Part shown: positions 1-5,179 of the stretch, in pieces | Layout of the letters: each line of letters begins with the position of its first letter | Position numbering within the stretch: position 1 is the stretch's first letter | Assembly: GCA_017861215.1 (NCBI GenBank) | Contig: JAGFXN010000109.1 | Location: 1-5,959, forward strand | Direction of reading: 5' to 3' | Length of the DNA stretch: 5,959 nt | DNA from: Deltaproteobacteria bacterium | Lineage (GTDB): Bacteria; Desulfobacterota; Desulfuromonadia; Geobacterales; DSM-12255 | Notes under the pieces: model-generated | What the model was told of the DNA's origin: nothing | Databases searched by the model: none | The model's input: the letters and a program-made list of their open reading frames with translations, nothing else | Translations under genes and position numbers: made by a program

Positions 1-1284
1 CGACTGAAATCTTCTGAAATAATGAACAGATCCAAAGATTTGCGGTTGATTGCCAAAGAACTGCTTGAACTTCTTTCCGCCGAATTCCACTTCGATCTGA
101 GCGTCATCCGCCTGCTGCAGCCGGACGGCTCACTGCTCACCTACTCGGAAGTACACTCTGCGGCCGGAGAGACAAGCCTGCCGGTTTCAATTCTTCCTGC
201 CGACGATTTTTTTATTAACGAGCTGATGACAAGCAGGCGTCCCCAGTTTGCCAACGACACCAAAAACATCGGCAACTACCCGAACAGGGCGGCAACACCC
301 ATCGAATCTTTTGCTGCGTTCGCCCACATTCCGATTGTCGTGGAAGGTGAGCCGCTCGGAGTACTTTCCGTGTTCTCCGTCTCTATTGTCAGACTTTTTA
401 CCGAAGAACTGCTCAACCTTCTCAGCAGCCTGGCTGAACAGCTCGCTCTTGCCGTAAAACTGGTAGCCGAACGAGAAGCCAGGGAGCAGGAGAAACGCGA
501 AAAGGATGTGGCGCTGCTGAGAAATGCCGCCGTGACTCATGAAATGGAGCTTGCCAAACAGATTCAGCTCTCTTTGCTCCCGGAAGCGCCGCCGCTGCTC
601 CCCGGAATGCAGATTGCCTCACTCTCCGTACCGGCTGAACATGTCGGCGGCGACTACTACGATTTTTTCGTCAGCGACGACCGGGTCATTGACGCCGTCA
701 TCGCCGATGTTTCCGGTCACAATGTAGGAGCAGCACTGATTATGGTTGAGACCAGATCGGTGTTACGCGCCCAGATTAAAATATCCAGCACCCCCGGAGA
801 GATTCTTTCAAACCTCAACGCTCTCCTCATGAATGATCTCTCCCGGGCTGAACTTTTTATTTCGATGTTTTACATCAAATATGACACCGTTACCCGGTCG
901 CTCAGCTACTCCAGCGCCGGACACAATCAGCCGCTGCTGTACCGAACGGCAGACGGTCGCTGCCAAGTGCTTGATGCTGAAGGGATGATAATCGGCGTAC
1001 AGGAGAATGTCATCTTTGAAGACCGGACCGCAGTTCTTGTTCCCGGCGACATGCTGCTGCTCTACACTGATGGCGTCACAGAAACAGCTGACAGTAACGG
1101 AGAGATGTTCGGCTTGGACCGCCTGGCGCAGCTGCTGGAAAATGTTCACAACGAGCCTTTACAGAACGTGATTGACACTATTTACCGGAGCATCATCAGT
1201 TATTCCGGAACAAACCGTCTAGATGATGATGTCTCCCTGGTGGCCATGCGGGTAGAAACTTTGTCTGACGACCAGCAGGACTAG
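1..1284 (+). CDS. GAF-domain PP2C/SpoIIE-type serine phosphatase (RsbU-like), 5' partial
   Basis: This is a cytoplasmic phosphatase of the SpoIIE/RsbU branch of PP2C, expected to dephosphorylate a STAS anti-sigma antagonist. Residue numbers count from the ATG at 22. A GAF sensor domain covers about 1-145 and a charged, probably coiled-coil linker (HEMELAKQIQLSLLP) about 146-187. The PP2C domain is about 195-412, with metal-binding aspartates visible in GGDYYD (D211), IADVSGH (D229), YTDG (D350) and LDDDVS (401-403), and a conserved SAGHNQP at 299-304. The frame is open to base 1 and the ATG at 22 has no Shine-Dalgarno sequence. The GAF domain would also begin too abruptly there. The protein therefore almost certainly continues upstream, probably with another sensory domain. 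The next genes encode a STAS antagonist and a kinase, its likely pathway partners. Family is near certain; the physiological signal is unknown. Confidence 0.93.
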   Translation, partial: RLKSSEIMNRSKDLRLIAKELLELLSAEFHFDLSVIRLLQPDGSLLTYSEVHSAAGETSLPVSILPADDFFINELMTSRRPQFANDTKNIGNYPNRAATPIESFAAFAHIPIVVEGEPLGVLSVFSVSIVRLFTEELLNLLSSLAEQLALAVKLVAEREAREQEKREKDVALLRNAAVTHEMELAKQIQLSLLPEAPPLLPGMQIASLSVPAEHVGGDYYDFFVSDDRVIDAVIADVSGHNVGAALIMVETRSVLRAQIKISSTPGEILSNLNALLMNDLSRAELFISMFYIKYDTVTRSLSYSSAGHNQPLLYRTADGRCQVLDAEGMIIGVQENVIFEDRTAVLVPGDMLLLYTDGVTETADSNGEMFGLDRLAQLLENVHNEPLQNVIDTIYRSIISYSGTNRLDDDVSLVAMRVETLSDDQQD

Positions 1285-1300
1285 TCATGCAGCAATATTC

Positions 1301-1309
1301 TGTTATAAT
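1301..1309 (+). promoter_or_regulatory. Extended -10 promoter for the STAS-kinase pair
   Basis: TGTTATAAT is a perfect TGn-TATAAT extended -10, lying 17-25 bases after the phosphatase stop. No good -35 hexamer lies 16-18 bp upstream, which is tolerated for extended -10 promoters. Transcription would start near 1316, giving a leader of about 25 bases that contains the STAS ribosome binding site. The match is seen in the sequence; activity is inferred. Confidence 0.55.
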
Positions 1310-1326
1310 GCTAAAAAACTATCGAT

Positions 1327-1333
1327 AAGAAGG
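1327..1333 (+). promoter_or_regulatory. Ribosome binding site deciding the STAS start
   Basis: AAGAAGG stands 7 bases before the ATG at 1341 but only 1 base before the in-frame ATG at 1335. Normal spacing therefore favours 1341 as the start. Confidence 0.6.
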
Positions 1334-1340
1334 TATGCCT

Positions 1341-1673
1341 ATGAATCTCAACTCTGAAATCATAACCGGCAATGTTGTCATCCATGTCAAAGAGGAAAGA
1401 CTCGACGCTCACAACTCTGCCGAGCTCAAACTCGAGTTTCAAAAGCTTTTTGCTTCCGGCAGCCAGAATCTGCTGGTTGACCTGAAAGAAGTCAGATTTA
1501 TAGACAGCTCCGGGCTCGGGGCTCTGGTCTCCGGCTTCAAGAATGCAACCACAAGCCATGGCAGCTTGCGGCTGGCATCTTTGCAGCCGCAGGTTAAATC
1601 AATGTTTGAGTTGACCAGACTGCACCGGGTATTCGAGATATACCAGACAGTGGCGGAAGCCCTCGAAAAATGA
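1341..1673 (+). CDS. STAS-domain anti-sigma factor antagonist (RsbV/SpoIIAA-like)
   Basis: A single-domain STAS protein of 110 residues, the usual size for RsbV/SpoIIAA. In this family the unphosphorylated form binds the RsbW-type kinase and frees that kinase's other partner; phosphorylation of one serine blocks binding. The signature FIDSSGLGAL lies at residues 53-62. By alignment in memory with SpoIIAA (Ser58 in MDSSG), Ser57 is the expected phospho-site, after Asp55. The domain fills the whole protein, with no transmembrane segment or extra domain. The start at 1341 is preferred over the ATG at 1335 because of Shine-Dalgarno spacing. The stop overlaps the kinase ATG at 1670 in an ATGA, suggesting translational coupling. 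It probably has its own promoter at 1301-1309 besides readthrough from the phosphatase gene. Confidence 0.93.
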   Translation: MNLNSEIITGNVVIHVKEERLDAHNSAELKLEFQKLFASGSQNLLVDLKEVRFIDSSGLGALVSGFKNATTSHGSLRLASLQPQVKSMFELTRLHRVFEIYQTVAEALEK

Positions 1674-2113
1674 CGACAGAGGCAGGCATGGAAAAAAGAG
1701 GGATCGAACTCGACATTAAAGTACCGAATCAGACCAGGTACTTAAGCCTTATCGGCCGGATAGGAGAAGATATTGCCCGGGAAATCGACCGCTACTCCGG
1801 TGATCGGGAGACACTGGCCTACCAGATCAACCTGGTGCTTACTGAAGCGATGTCAAACGCCATAAAGTACGGCAACCCTGATAACAGGGAGGAGACAGTT
1901 CATATCCTGATAAACATCAGTGACAACGAACTATTCATCAGGATTTACGATTATGGTCAAGGTTTTGACATCAACGAAATACCAACCCCTGACTTTGATG
2001 CCCTCGAAGACCGCGGTCGCGGCATCTTTCTGATAAAAGCGCTGATGGACTCGGTACAGTACCGGAAACAGGCCGACGGCAACATGCTGGAAATGATCAA
2101 GCAGCTCCATTAA
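1670..2113 (+). CDS. RsbW-like serine kinase / anti-sigma factor (HATPase_c)
   Basis: A GHKL-fold ATPase domain protein of 147 residues, the size of RsbW/SpoIIAB. It should phosphorylate the STAS protein encoded just upstream and sequester a partner, classically a sigma factor. Motifs are the N box EAMSNAIKYG (E59, N63), the G1 box YDYGQGFD (D94, G96, G98) and the G2 box DRGRGIFLIKALMD (G116, G118). No histidine-kinase dimerisation helix or membrane segment is present. The ATG at 1670 overlaps the STAS stop. An in-frame ATG at 1688 has AGAGG 5 bases upstream and could be the true start, removing six residues outside the conserved domain. The last 17 bases overlap the 3' end of lgt on the other strand. 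No sigma-factor gene is visible, so the partner is encoded elsewhere. Confidence 0.9.
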   Translation: MTTEAGMEKRGIELDIKVPNQTRYLSLIGRIGEDIAREIDRYSGDRETLAYQINLVLTEAMSNAIKYGNPDNREETVHILINISDNELFIRIYDYGQGFDINEIPTPDFDALEDRGRGIFLIKALMDSVQYRKQADGNMLEMIKQLH

Positions 2114-2891
2114 CCGGTCTGCGGCGCAGATACCCTCTGACAATCATGACGACACCCACCAGAAGCATCGGCAAGCTCAGCAGCTGTCCCATTGTTGCCC
2201 CGCCCCAGAGGAAACCGAGCTGCTGGTCAGGCTCCCGGAAAAACTCGACGCAAAACCTGAACAGGCCGTACCCGGCAATAATCGTCCAGAAGACGATCCC
2301 TTTGGGGGGATTTGTCCTGTCAACGCCCCATGCAAGCGCCAGCAGCACAACCCCTTCGAGAAATGCCTCGTAAAGCTGCGATGGATGCCGCGGCAGGGGT
2401 CCTCCGGACGGGAAAACAATGCCCCAAGTGTGGTCTGTTACCCTGCCGAACAGCTCCCCGTTGATAAAATTGCCCAGCCTGCCAAGCCCGAGGCCGATCG
2501 GCACCGTAAGAGCAACAATGTCAAGCATCTGCCAAAAATCCAGACTGTTCTTTCTGAATACATAGAATGCAGCGATGACCCCGCCTAGCATGCCGCCGTG
2601 AAAAGACATACCCCCCTCCCAGACGGCAAACACCTTGAGAGGATGGTCCAGATACCAGGACAGGTTGTAAAAGAGAATGTAGCCGCTTCTCCCCCCAAGG
2701 ACTATGCCCATGGCGATAAAGAAAACAATATCGGCGACAGCATCGGTGGAAAGGCCCAGACCGCGACGTTTCGCCTGACTCTTGATGATGAAATAGGCGG
2801 CCAGGAAGCCGATGATATACATCAGTCCGTACCAGCGGAACTCAAGGGGGCCCAAACGCAGAAACACAGGATCAATTACCGGTAATTTCAT
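2097..2891 (-). CDS. lgt: Phosphatidylglycerol--prolipoprotein diacylglyceryl transferase
   Basis: Inner-membrane enzyme that moves a diacylglyceryl group from phosphatidylglycerol to the lipobox cysteine of prolipoproteins, the first step of lipoprotein maturation. It has 264 residues, within the normal family range, with about seven hydrophobic segments. Hallmarks are GGMSFHGGM (93-101, with the conserved His98), the Lgt signature GRLGNFINGELFG (137-149, with Arg138 matching the essential arginine of the signature), RHPSQLYEA (168-176) and FFREPD (217-222, with a conserved arginine). The start is fixed by AAGGAG at 2896-2901, 4 bases from the ATG. The gene is convergent with the kinase gene and shares 17 bases with its 3' end. 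An intrinsic terminator lies only 20 bases upstream of the start codon, leaving almost no room for a private promoter; the tRNA-Ala gene lies beyond that. Confidence 0.97.
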   Translation of the reverse strand: MKLPVIDPVFLRLGPLEFRWYGLMYIIGFLAAYFIIKSQAKRRGLGLSTDAVADIVFFIAMGIVLGGRSGYILFYNLSWYLDHPLKVFAVWEGGMSFHGGMLGGVIAAFYVFRKNSLDFWQMLDIVALTVPIGLGLGRLGNFINGELFGRVTDHTWGIVFPSGGPLPRHPSQLYEAFLEGVVLLALAWGVDRTNPPKGIVFWTIIAGYGLFRFCVEFFREPDQQLGFLWGGATMGQLLSLPMLLVGVVMIVRGYLRRRPVNGAA

Positions 2892-2911
2892 CTTGCTCCT
2901 TCGCGGGATAC

Positions 2912-2938
2912 AAAAAAAGGGCTAGCTTTCGCTAACCC
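2912..2938 (-). terminator. Intrinsic terminator after tRNA-Ala
   Basis: Read on the minus strand, GGGTTAGC (2931-2938) pairs with GCTAGCCC (2919-2926), with one G-U pair, around a GAAA tetraloop. A run of seven T residues (2918-2912) follows. It starts 10 bases past the CCA end of the tRNA and ends 20 bases before the lgt start codon, so it should end the tRNA transcript and limit readthrough into lgt. Confidence 0.85.
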
Positions 2939-2948
2939 CTTGATATTT

Positions 2949-3024
<76 letters not shown>

Positions 3025-3037
3025 AAAACGGATTTTT

Positions 3038-3066
3038 TTTATAACAGACCGTCGCCGGTGTGTCAA
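3038..3066 (-). promoter_or_regulatory. Sigma-70 promoter of the tRNA-Ala gene
   Basis: On the minus strand a perfect -35 TTGACA (3066-3061) is separated by exactly 17 bp from the -10 TATAAA (3043-3038). Transcription would begin near 3031, about 7 bases before the mature tRNA 5' end. The region between the -10 and the predicted start is A-rich rather than GC-rich, unlike typical stringently controlled stable-RNA promoters. Confidence 0.85.
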
Positions 3067-3369
3067 TCTGTTTTTAACAGCTTGAGCTGGCACTACCTGA
3101 ATCGGCATGCAGGAGTCAAGCTGCCGTGCTTCACATCGTCAGACCAACGGTCTGCATCCCGTCGCCACCCACCAGAGCGGACAGGCAAGGACAGCGAACA
3201 GGCTCCAGCCGGCGAGGAAACAGAGCAATGACCACGGCGCCGCGCTGCCGCTGAGAAAAACCGGCGCCATGCTGCCGAGAAAATGACCGTGAGCATCGTT
3301 CTGCTCCGCCGGACTGCTATCTTTGCTTCCGATACGGTGCAGTTTCGACCCCCGGTATGCCGGCAGGGA
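3067..3369. other. Region between the DUF393 gene and the tRNA promoter
   Basis: No recognised gene. It holds an in-frame open stretch following the DUF393 stop (listed separately), an 8-bp inverted repeat CAGCTTGA/TCAAGCTG at 3078-3085 and 3116-3123 with 30 bases between, a small hairpin CAGACC/GGTCTG at 3140-3154, and a GGCGCCG/CGGCGCC repeat at 3236-3242 and 3262-3268. None is followed by a T run on the minus strand, so I see no convincing terminator for the upstream redox genes. Confidence 0.5.
3139..3270 (-). CDS. Possible 43-residue membrane peptide after the DUF393 gene (doubtful)
   Basis: An open frame from ATG 3270 to TGA 3139 encodes 43 residues. A strongly hydrophobic stretch (WSLLCFLAGWSLFAVLAC, then PLWWVA) could form one transmembrane helix. 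The frame is the same as that of the upstream DUF393 gene and stays open for 76 codons from the DUF393 stop at 3370 to this stop. No Shine-Dalgarno sequence is visible before the ATG. It could be a small membrane protein, a remnant of a longer DUF393 C-terminus or chance. I do not recognise it. Confidence 0.2.
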   Translation of the reverse strand: MAPVFLSGSAAPWSLLCFLAGWSLFAVLACPLWWVATGCRPLV

Positions 3370-3780
3370 TCAATGCCTGCCGGTTCTGCACATTGCGCCT
3401 GCGCAATGGTGACGCTTCGGCAGATAGGGCCGGATGCGGGCAAAGCCCTTATAAACGATTGTGGCGACAGGATAAATCAGCGGCAGGGAGATGAACCTGC
3501 CCAGGGCGCAGTACAATGATGATGACGGGAAAGCCTGCCAGATTGCCCGGAAAGCATCGACACCGCGGTAGACCTCACCCTGCACGTCGATGACGTGCAG
3601 TTCGTAGATGAAAGATGCGAGCGGTATCCGGTAGGGGACAGGGTCGAAAGCCGGGGAACTGATGTCCACGGCGCTGAGCCGGCCGGCATGATCCCGGCGC
3701 AGATAGTGCTCTATTTCAGCGGCACAGACGGAGCAGGTGCCGTCATAGAAAACCAGGACAGGAAATGCCGGCTGTTTCAT
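3370..3780 (-). CDS. DCC-family thiol-disulfide oxidoreductase-like protein (DUF393)
   Basis: Encodes 136 residues of the DCC/DUF393 family, a thioredoxin-like group whose members carry an N-terminal DGxCxxC motif and are presumed to act in thiol-disulfide chemistry; exact substrates are not established. The N-terminus FYDGTCSVC (11-19) gives the motif with Cys16 and Cys19. Further family features are a strand around VDIS (38-41), LHVIDVQGEVYRGVDAF (61-77) and a C-terminal hydrophobic region ending ARIRPYL. An extra tail (HHCAGAMC, 124-131) adds two more cysteines. The ATG at 3780 is chosen because GGTGA stands 7 bases upstream; an in-frame GTG at 3807 has no ribosome binding site. It lies 92 bases downstream of the flavoprotein gene on the same strand, likely co-transcribed with it. 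Confidence 0.82.
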   Translation of the reverse strand: MKQPAFPVLVFYDGTCSVCAAEIEHYLRRDHAGRLSAVDISSPAFDPVPYRIPLASFIYELHVIDVQGEVYRGVDAFRAIWQAFPSSSLYCALGRFISLPLIYPVATIVYKGFARIRPYLPKRHHCAGAMCRTGRH

Positions 3781-3816
3781 GATGTTGTCACCCCTGGTAC
3801 GGGCCACTGGCGGCAG

Positions 3817-3876
3817 TTACCCGACGCTCCCGGCCTGATGCGGATACCTGCGCAGCAGTTCATCCTGCAGGCTCAT
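3817..3876 (-). CDS. Possible 19-codon mini-ORF coupled to the flavoprotein stop
   Basis: An ATG at 3876 overlaps the TGA of the flavoprotein gene (ATGA arrangement) and opens a 19-residue frame ending in TAA at 3817. This frame is the same as that of the downstream DUF393 gene, and only the TAA separates them. It may help carry ribosomes toward DUF393, may be a relic of a longer DUF393 N-terminus, or may be chance. No homology is recognised. Confidence 0.2.
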   Translation of the reverse strand: MSLQDELLRRYPHQAGSVG

Positions 3877-4547
3877 CGTGACTGACTTCTCTTCTGCCAG
3901 TACTCCCGCTCGAACAGCCAGTGCTCCTGCATGAAATCGATCAGTCCGGACATCCGGGCCCTGAATCCTGTCTGGAACTCGTCCTGTTCGGGGAATAACC
4001 GCCTCTCCCTGATGCTCCGGCAGAGTTCACTCCCCAGTCCGCGGGCCCTGGAAAAGAGATTTTCCTCAGCGGGGAAAGTCCGGACCCCGGCCACAGGCGA
4101 GCCGATCCCGCCGACAGAGCAGGCGCCGAGAGTGTTGACAAACCGCGCCATGTAGGCGAGCACCTCTTCGTCCTCACCGCCGCCGGAGGTTTCTACAAGC
4201 GCGGCGTATTTGCCTTCGAGCGCCATACAGTGGATAAGGCCGTTGCAGCGGTCAAAGAGCGCTTTCATCTGGGCCGTGACACTGAAGATATAATTCGGGC
4301 TGGCAAGAATGAAGCCGTTACTGGCAAGAAGTTTTTCCTTGATCGCCTCGTAGTCGTCCGTGATGGAGCAGATACCGGTTTTATGGCAGAGGTCGCAGCC
4401 GACACAGGGGTGAACGTTCAGCGAGGAAAGGGAAAGTATTTCGGTTTCCGCCCCGCATTCTCTGGCACCATGGAGCACTTCTTCCAGAAGCCGGCCGGTA
4501 TTGCCCTTCATCCCTCGCGGACTGGCAATAATGGCAAGAATTTTCAT
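3873..4547 (-). CDS. NAD(P)H-dependent flavodoxin-fold oxidoreductase, iron-sulfur-flavoprotein-like
   Basis: Encodes 224 residues of the NADPH-dependent FMN reductase/flavodoxin superfamily, a cytoplasmic FMN-binding electron-transfer fold. The FMN phosphate-binding segment is ASPRGMKGNTGRL (8-20), after the first strand MKILAII. CVGCDLCHKTGIC (48-60) gives cysteines 48, 51, 54 and 60 in a CX2CX2CX5C pattern like the 4Fe-4S ligands of archaeal-type iron-sulfur flavoproteins. Many bacterial relatives share similar cysteines without a proven cluster. SPNYIFSVTAQMKALFDR (83-100) is the usual second flavin-contact/dimer segment. The C-terminal 65 residues are helical and charged. The start is set by AAGGAG at 4553-4558, 5 bases before the ATG; a longer in-frame start at 4640 would add a residue run unlike the family. 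Substrate unknown. Confidence 0.85.
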   Translation of the reverse strand: MKILAIIASPRGMKGNTGRLLEEVLHGARECGAETEILSLSSLNVHPCVGCDLCHKTGICSITDDYEAIKEKLLASNGFILASPNYIFSVTAQMKALFDRCNGLIHCMALEGKYAALVETSGGGEDEEVLAYMARFVNTLGACSVGGIGSPVAGVRTFPAEENLFSRARGLGSELCRSIRERRLFPEQDEFQTGFRARMSGLIDFMQEHWLFEREYWQKRSQSR

Positions 4548-4664
4548 GGTATCTCCTTTTGCAGAGCGAGCATGGCGCCATAGCCAGCCACCAGGGCCGA
4601 TGCCGATGCCGTGCCTGTAGACAGTACATACGGTCATCATGGCGTGCGGAAATCTGCCTGGATT

Positions 4665-4691
4665 TTGAGGACAATGCCAGCAAGCTACAAT
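4665..4691 (+). promoter_or_regulatory. Weak candidate promoter for a short + strand RNA
   Basis: TACAAT at 4686-4691 is a 5/6 match to the -10 consensus. TTGAGG at 4665-4670 matches four -35 positions, but the 15-bp spacer is short. If used, the transcript would start near 4698 and end at the terminator 4741-4775, about 75 bases. Speculative. Confidence 0.22.
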
Positions 4692-4740
4692 GAATCATGC
4701 TGATGAGTCAACCGGCTGTAGTTTTTCTACCGCACACATG

Positions 4741-4775
4741 AAGAGGCCCGCATTAGTCGCGGGCCTCTTTTCTTT
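4741..4775 (+). terminator. Strong intrinsic terminator on the + strand
   Basis: AAGAGGCCCGC (4741-4751) pairs perfectly over 11 bp with GCGGGCCTCTT (4759-4769) around a 7-base loop, and the T-rich tail TTCTTT (4770-4775) continues from the stem. On the minus strand the hairpin is followed by CATGTG, so it is directional. No + strand gene precedes it in the intergenic region or over the antisense flavoprotein gene. Confidence 0.8.
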
Positions 4776-4805
4776 ACTTTTATCCCTTTTGAGGGGGTAT
4801 CAGGC

Positions 4806-4871
4806 TTAAGCTCCAGCCCAGTGGTTACTTCCTATGTCATGTAAACAGCCCGGTGGAGTGTCCTCAGTCAT
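4806..4871 (-). CDS. Candidate 21-residue small ORF with strong ribosome binding site
   Basis: ATG at 4871 to TAA at 4806 encodes 21 residues beginning MTEDTPPGCLHD and ending HWAGA. It has one cysteine, two histidines and no hydrophobic helix. AAAGGAGG at 4884-4877 lies 5 bases before the ATG, as good as any ribosome binding site in the window, and is the main reason to list it. The frame is open upstream for another 17 codons back to a TAA, so it may be the end of a decayed longer gene. No homology is recognised, and no modifying enzyme or biosynthetic gene lies next to it. It could be a leader peptide, a small protein, a relic or chance. Confidence 0.3.
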   Translation of the reverse strand: MTEDTPPGCLHDIGSNHWAGA

Positions 4872-4876
4872 TAAGC

Positions 4877-4884
4877 CCTCCTTT
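4877..4884 (-). promoter_or_regulatory. Near-perfect Shine-Dalgarno sequence before the 21-codon ORF
   Basis: AAAGGAGG on the minus strand, 5 bases from the ATG at 4871. It lies in a purine-rich region that also contains AGGAG and AAGGAG elsewhere, so a chance match is more likely here than in average sequence. Confidence 0.35.
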
Positions 4885-5013
4885 GTTGCTGCTTTACTTT
4901 CTGGAAATGCTTCTACGACGATTTACTCCTTTTGTTTCTCTGGTTCTGTTTCAGTTTGCCTCTTGAAGCTCCTTCTCCTGCGGTACTGCCTCTTTGCTTC
5001 TTCACTTCTGTTT

Positions 5014-5029
5014 CAGGTAGCGCTACCTG
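5014..5029. repeat. Perfect 16-bp palindrome, possible operator
   Basis: CAGGTAGCGCTACCTG is identical to its reverse complement (8-bp half-sites, no spacer). It sits beside an AT-rich promoter-like block. On the minus strand a TATATT (5040-5035) lies just upstream, so the palindrome would cover the start point of any transcript from it. That position suits a repressor site, but no regulator gene is in the window and the -35 is poor. Confidence 0.45.
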
Positions 5030-5088
5030 GTAACAATATAGCCAATCTGATCCAAAAAAACAGTCTATTATTAATTATTTTACAGGCG

Positions 5089-5097
5089 TATTATAAA
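5089..5097. promoter_or_regulatory. AT-rich promoter-like block, possibly on both strands
   Basis: TATAAA (5092-5097, + strand) and a perfect TATAAT (5095-5090, - strand) overlap in an AT-rich block. The minus-strand -35 candidate TTGCCG has a 19-bp spacer, and the + strand -35 is poor. It could drive the aldo/keto reductase gene or the minus-strand small-ORF region; neither is firmly supported. Confidence 0.25.
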
Positions 5098-5106
5098 AAG
5101 ATATGC

Positions 5107-5134
5107 AAAGGCCCCGGCAACTTTTGGGGCCTTT
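5107..5134. terminator. GC-rich hairpin, terminator- or attenuator-like
   Basis: AAAGGCCCC (5107-5115) pairs perfectly with GGGGCCTTT (5126-5134) around a 10-base loop. The A and T ends form part of the stem. The + strand tail is only three T residues; on the minus strand a T run appears 7 bases later. It resembles a weak bidirectional terminator. It lies between the AT-rich promoter-like block and the aldo/keto reductase start, so it could act as a leader hairpin if that promoter is the one used. Confidence 0.45.
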
Positions 5135-5166
5135 ACCATTCCATGGCTGCATGGTTCCGGTTAACA

Positions 5167-5179
5167 TTTGATTATCAAA
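5167..5179. repeat. 13-bp inverted repeat upstream of the aldo/keto reductase
   Basis: TTTGAT and ATCAAA flank a single T, 36 bases before the start codon. A looser copy (TTGATGTCAAG) follows at 5182-5192. The position suits an operator near the gene's start, but no known regulator motif with this spacing is recognised. Confidence 0.35.

Noticed and set aside
3370..3372. TGA at the end of DUF393 as a selenocysteine codon
   Set aside because: The residues around it are not a known selenoprotein context, DUF393 is already full length, and no convincing SECIS-type hairpin is placed just after it.
3093..3443. 116-codon minus-strand frame overlapping the DUF393 3' end
   Set aside because: It is arginine/serine/alanine-rich, overlaps DUF393 in another frame, and shows no domain or ribosome binding site.
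4548..4640. N-terminal extension of the flavoprotein to the upstream start at 4640
   Set aside because: The family begins at the MKILAI strand, and the AAGGAG at 4553-4558 places the start at 4547.
4700..4740. Hammerhead ribozyme core (CTGATGAG at 4700-4707)
   Set aside because: No downstream GAAA core element or flanking stems of the required arrangement are present.
4741..5134. Insertion sequence or CRISPR array in the intergenic block
   Set aside because: No terminal inverted repeats, target duplications, transposase motifs or regularly spaced repeats could be found by eye.
5167..5179. FNR/CRP-type box
   Set aside because: The half-sites TTGAT and ATCAA are right, but FNR-type sites need four bases between them; here there is only one.
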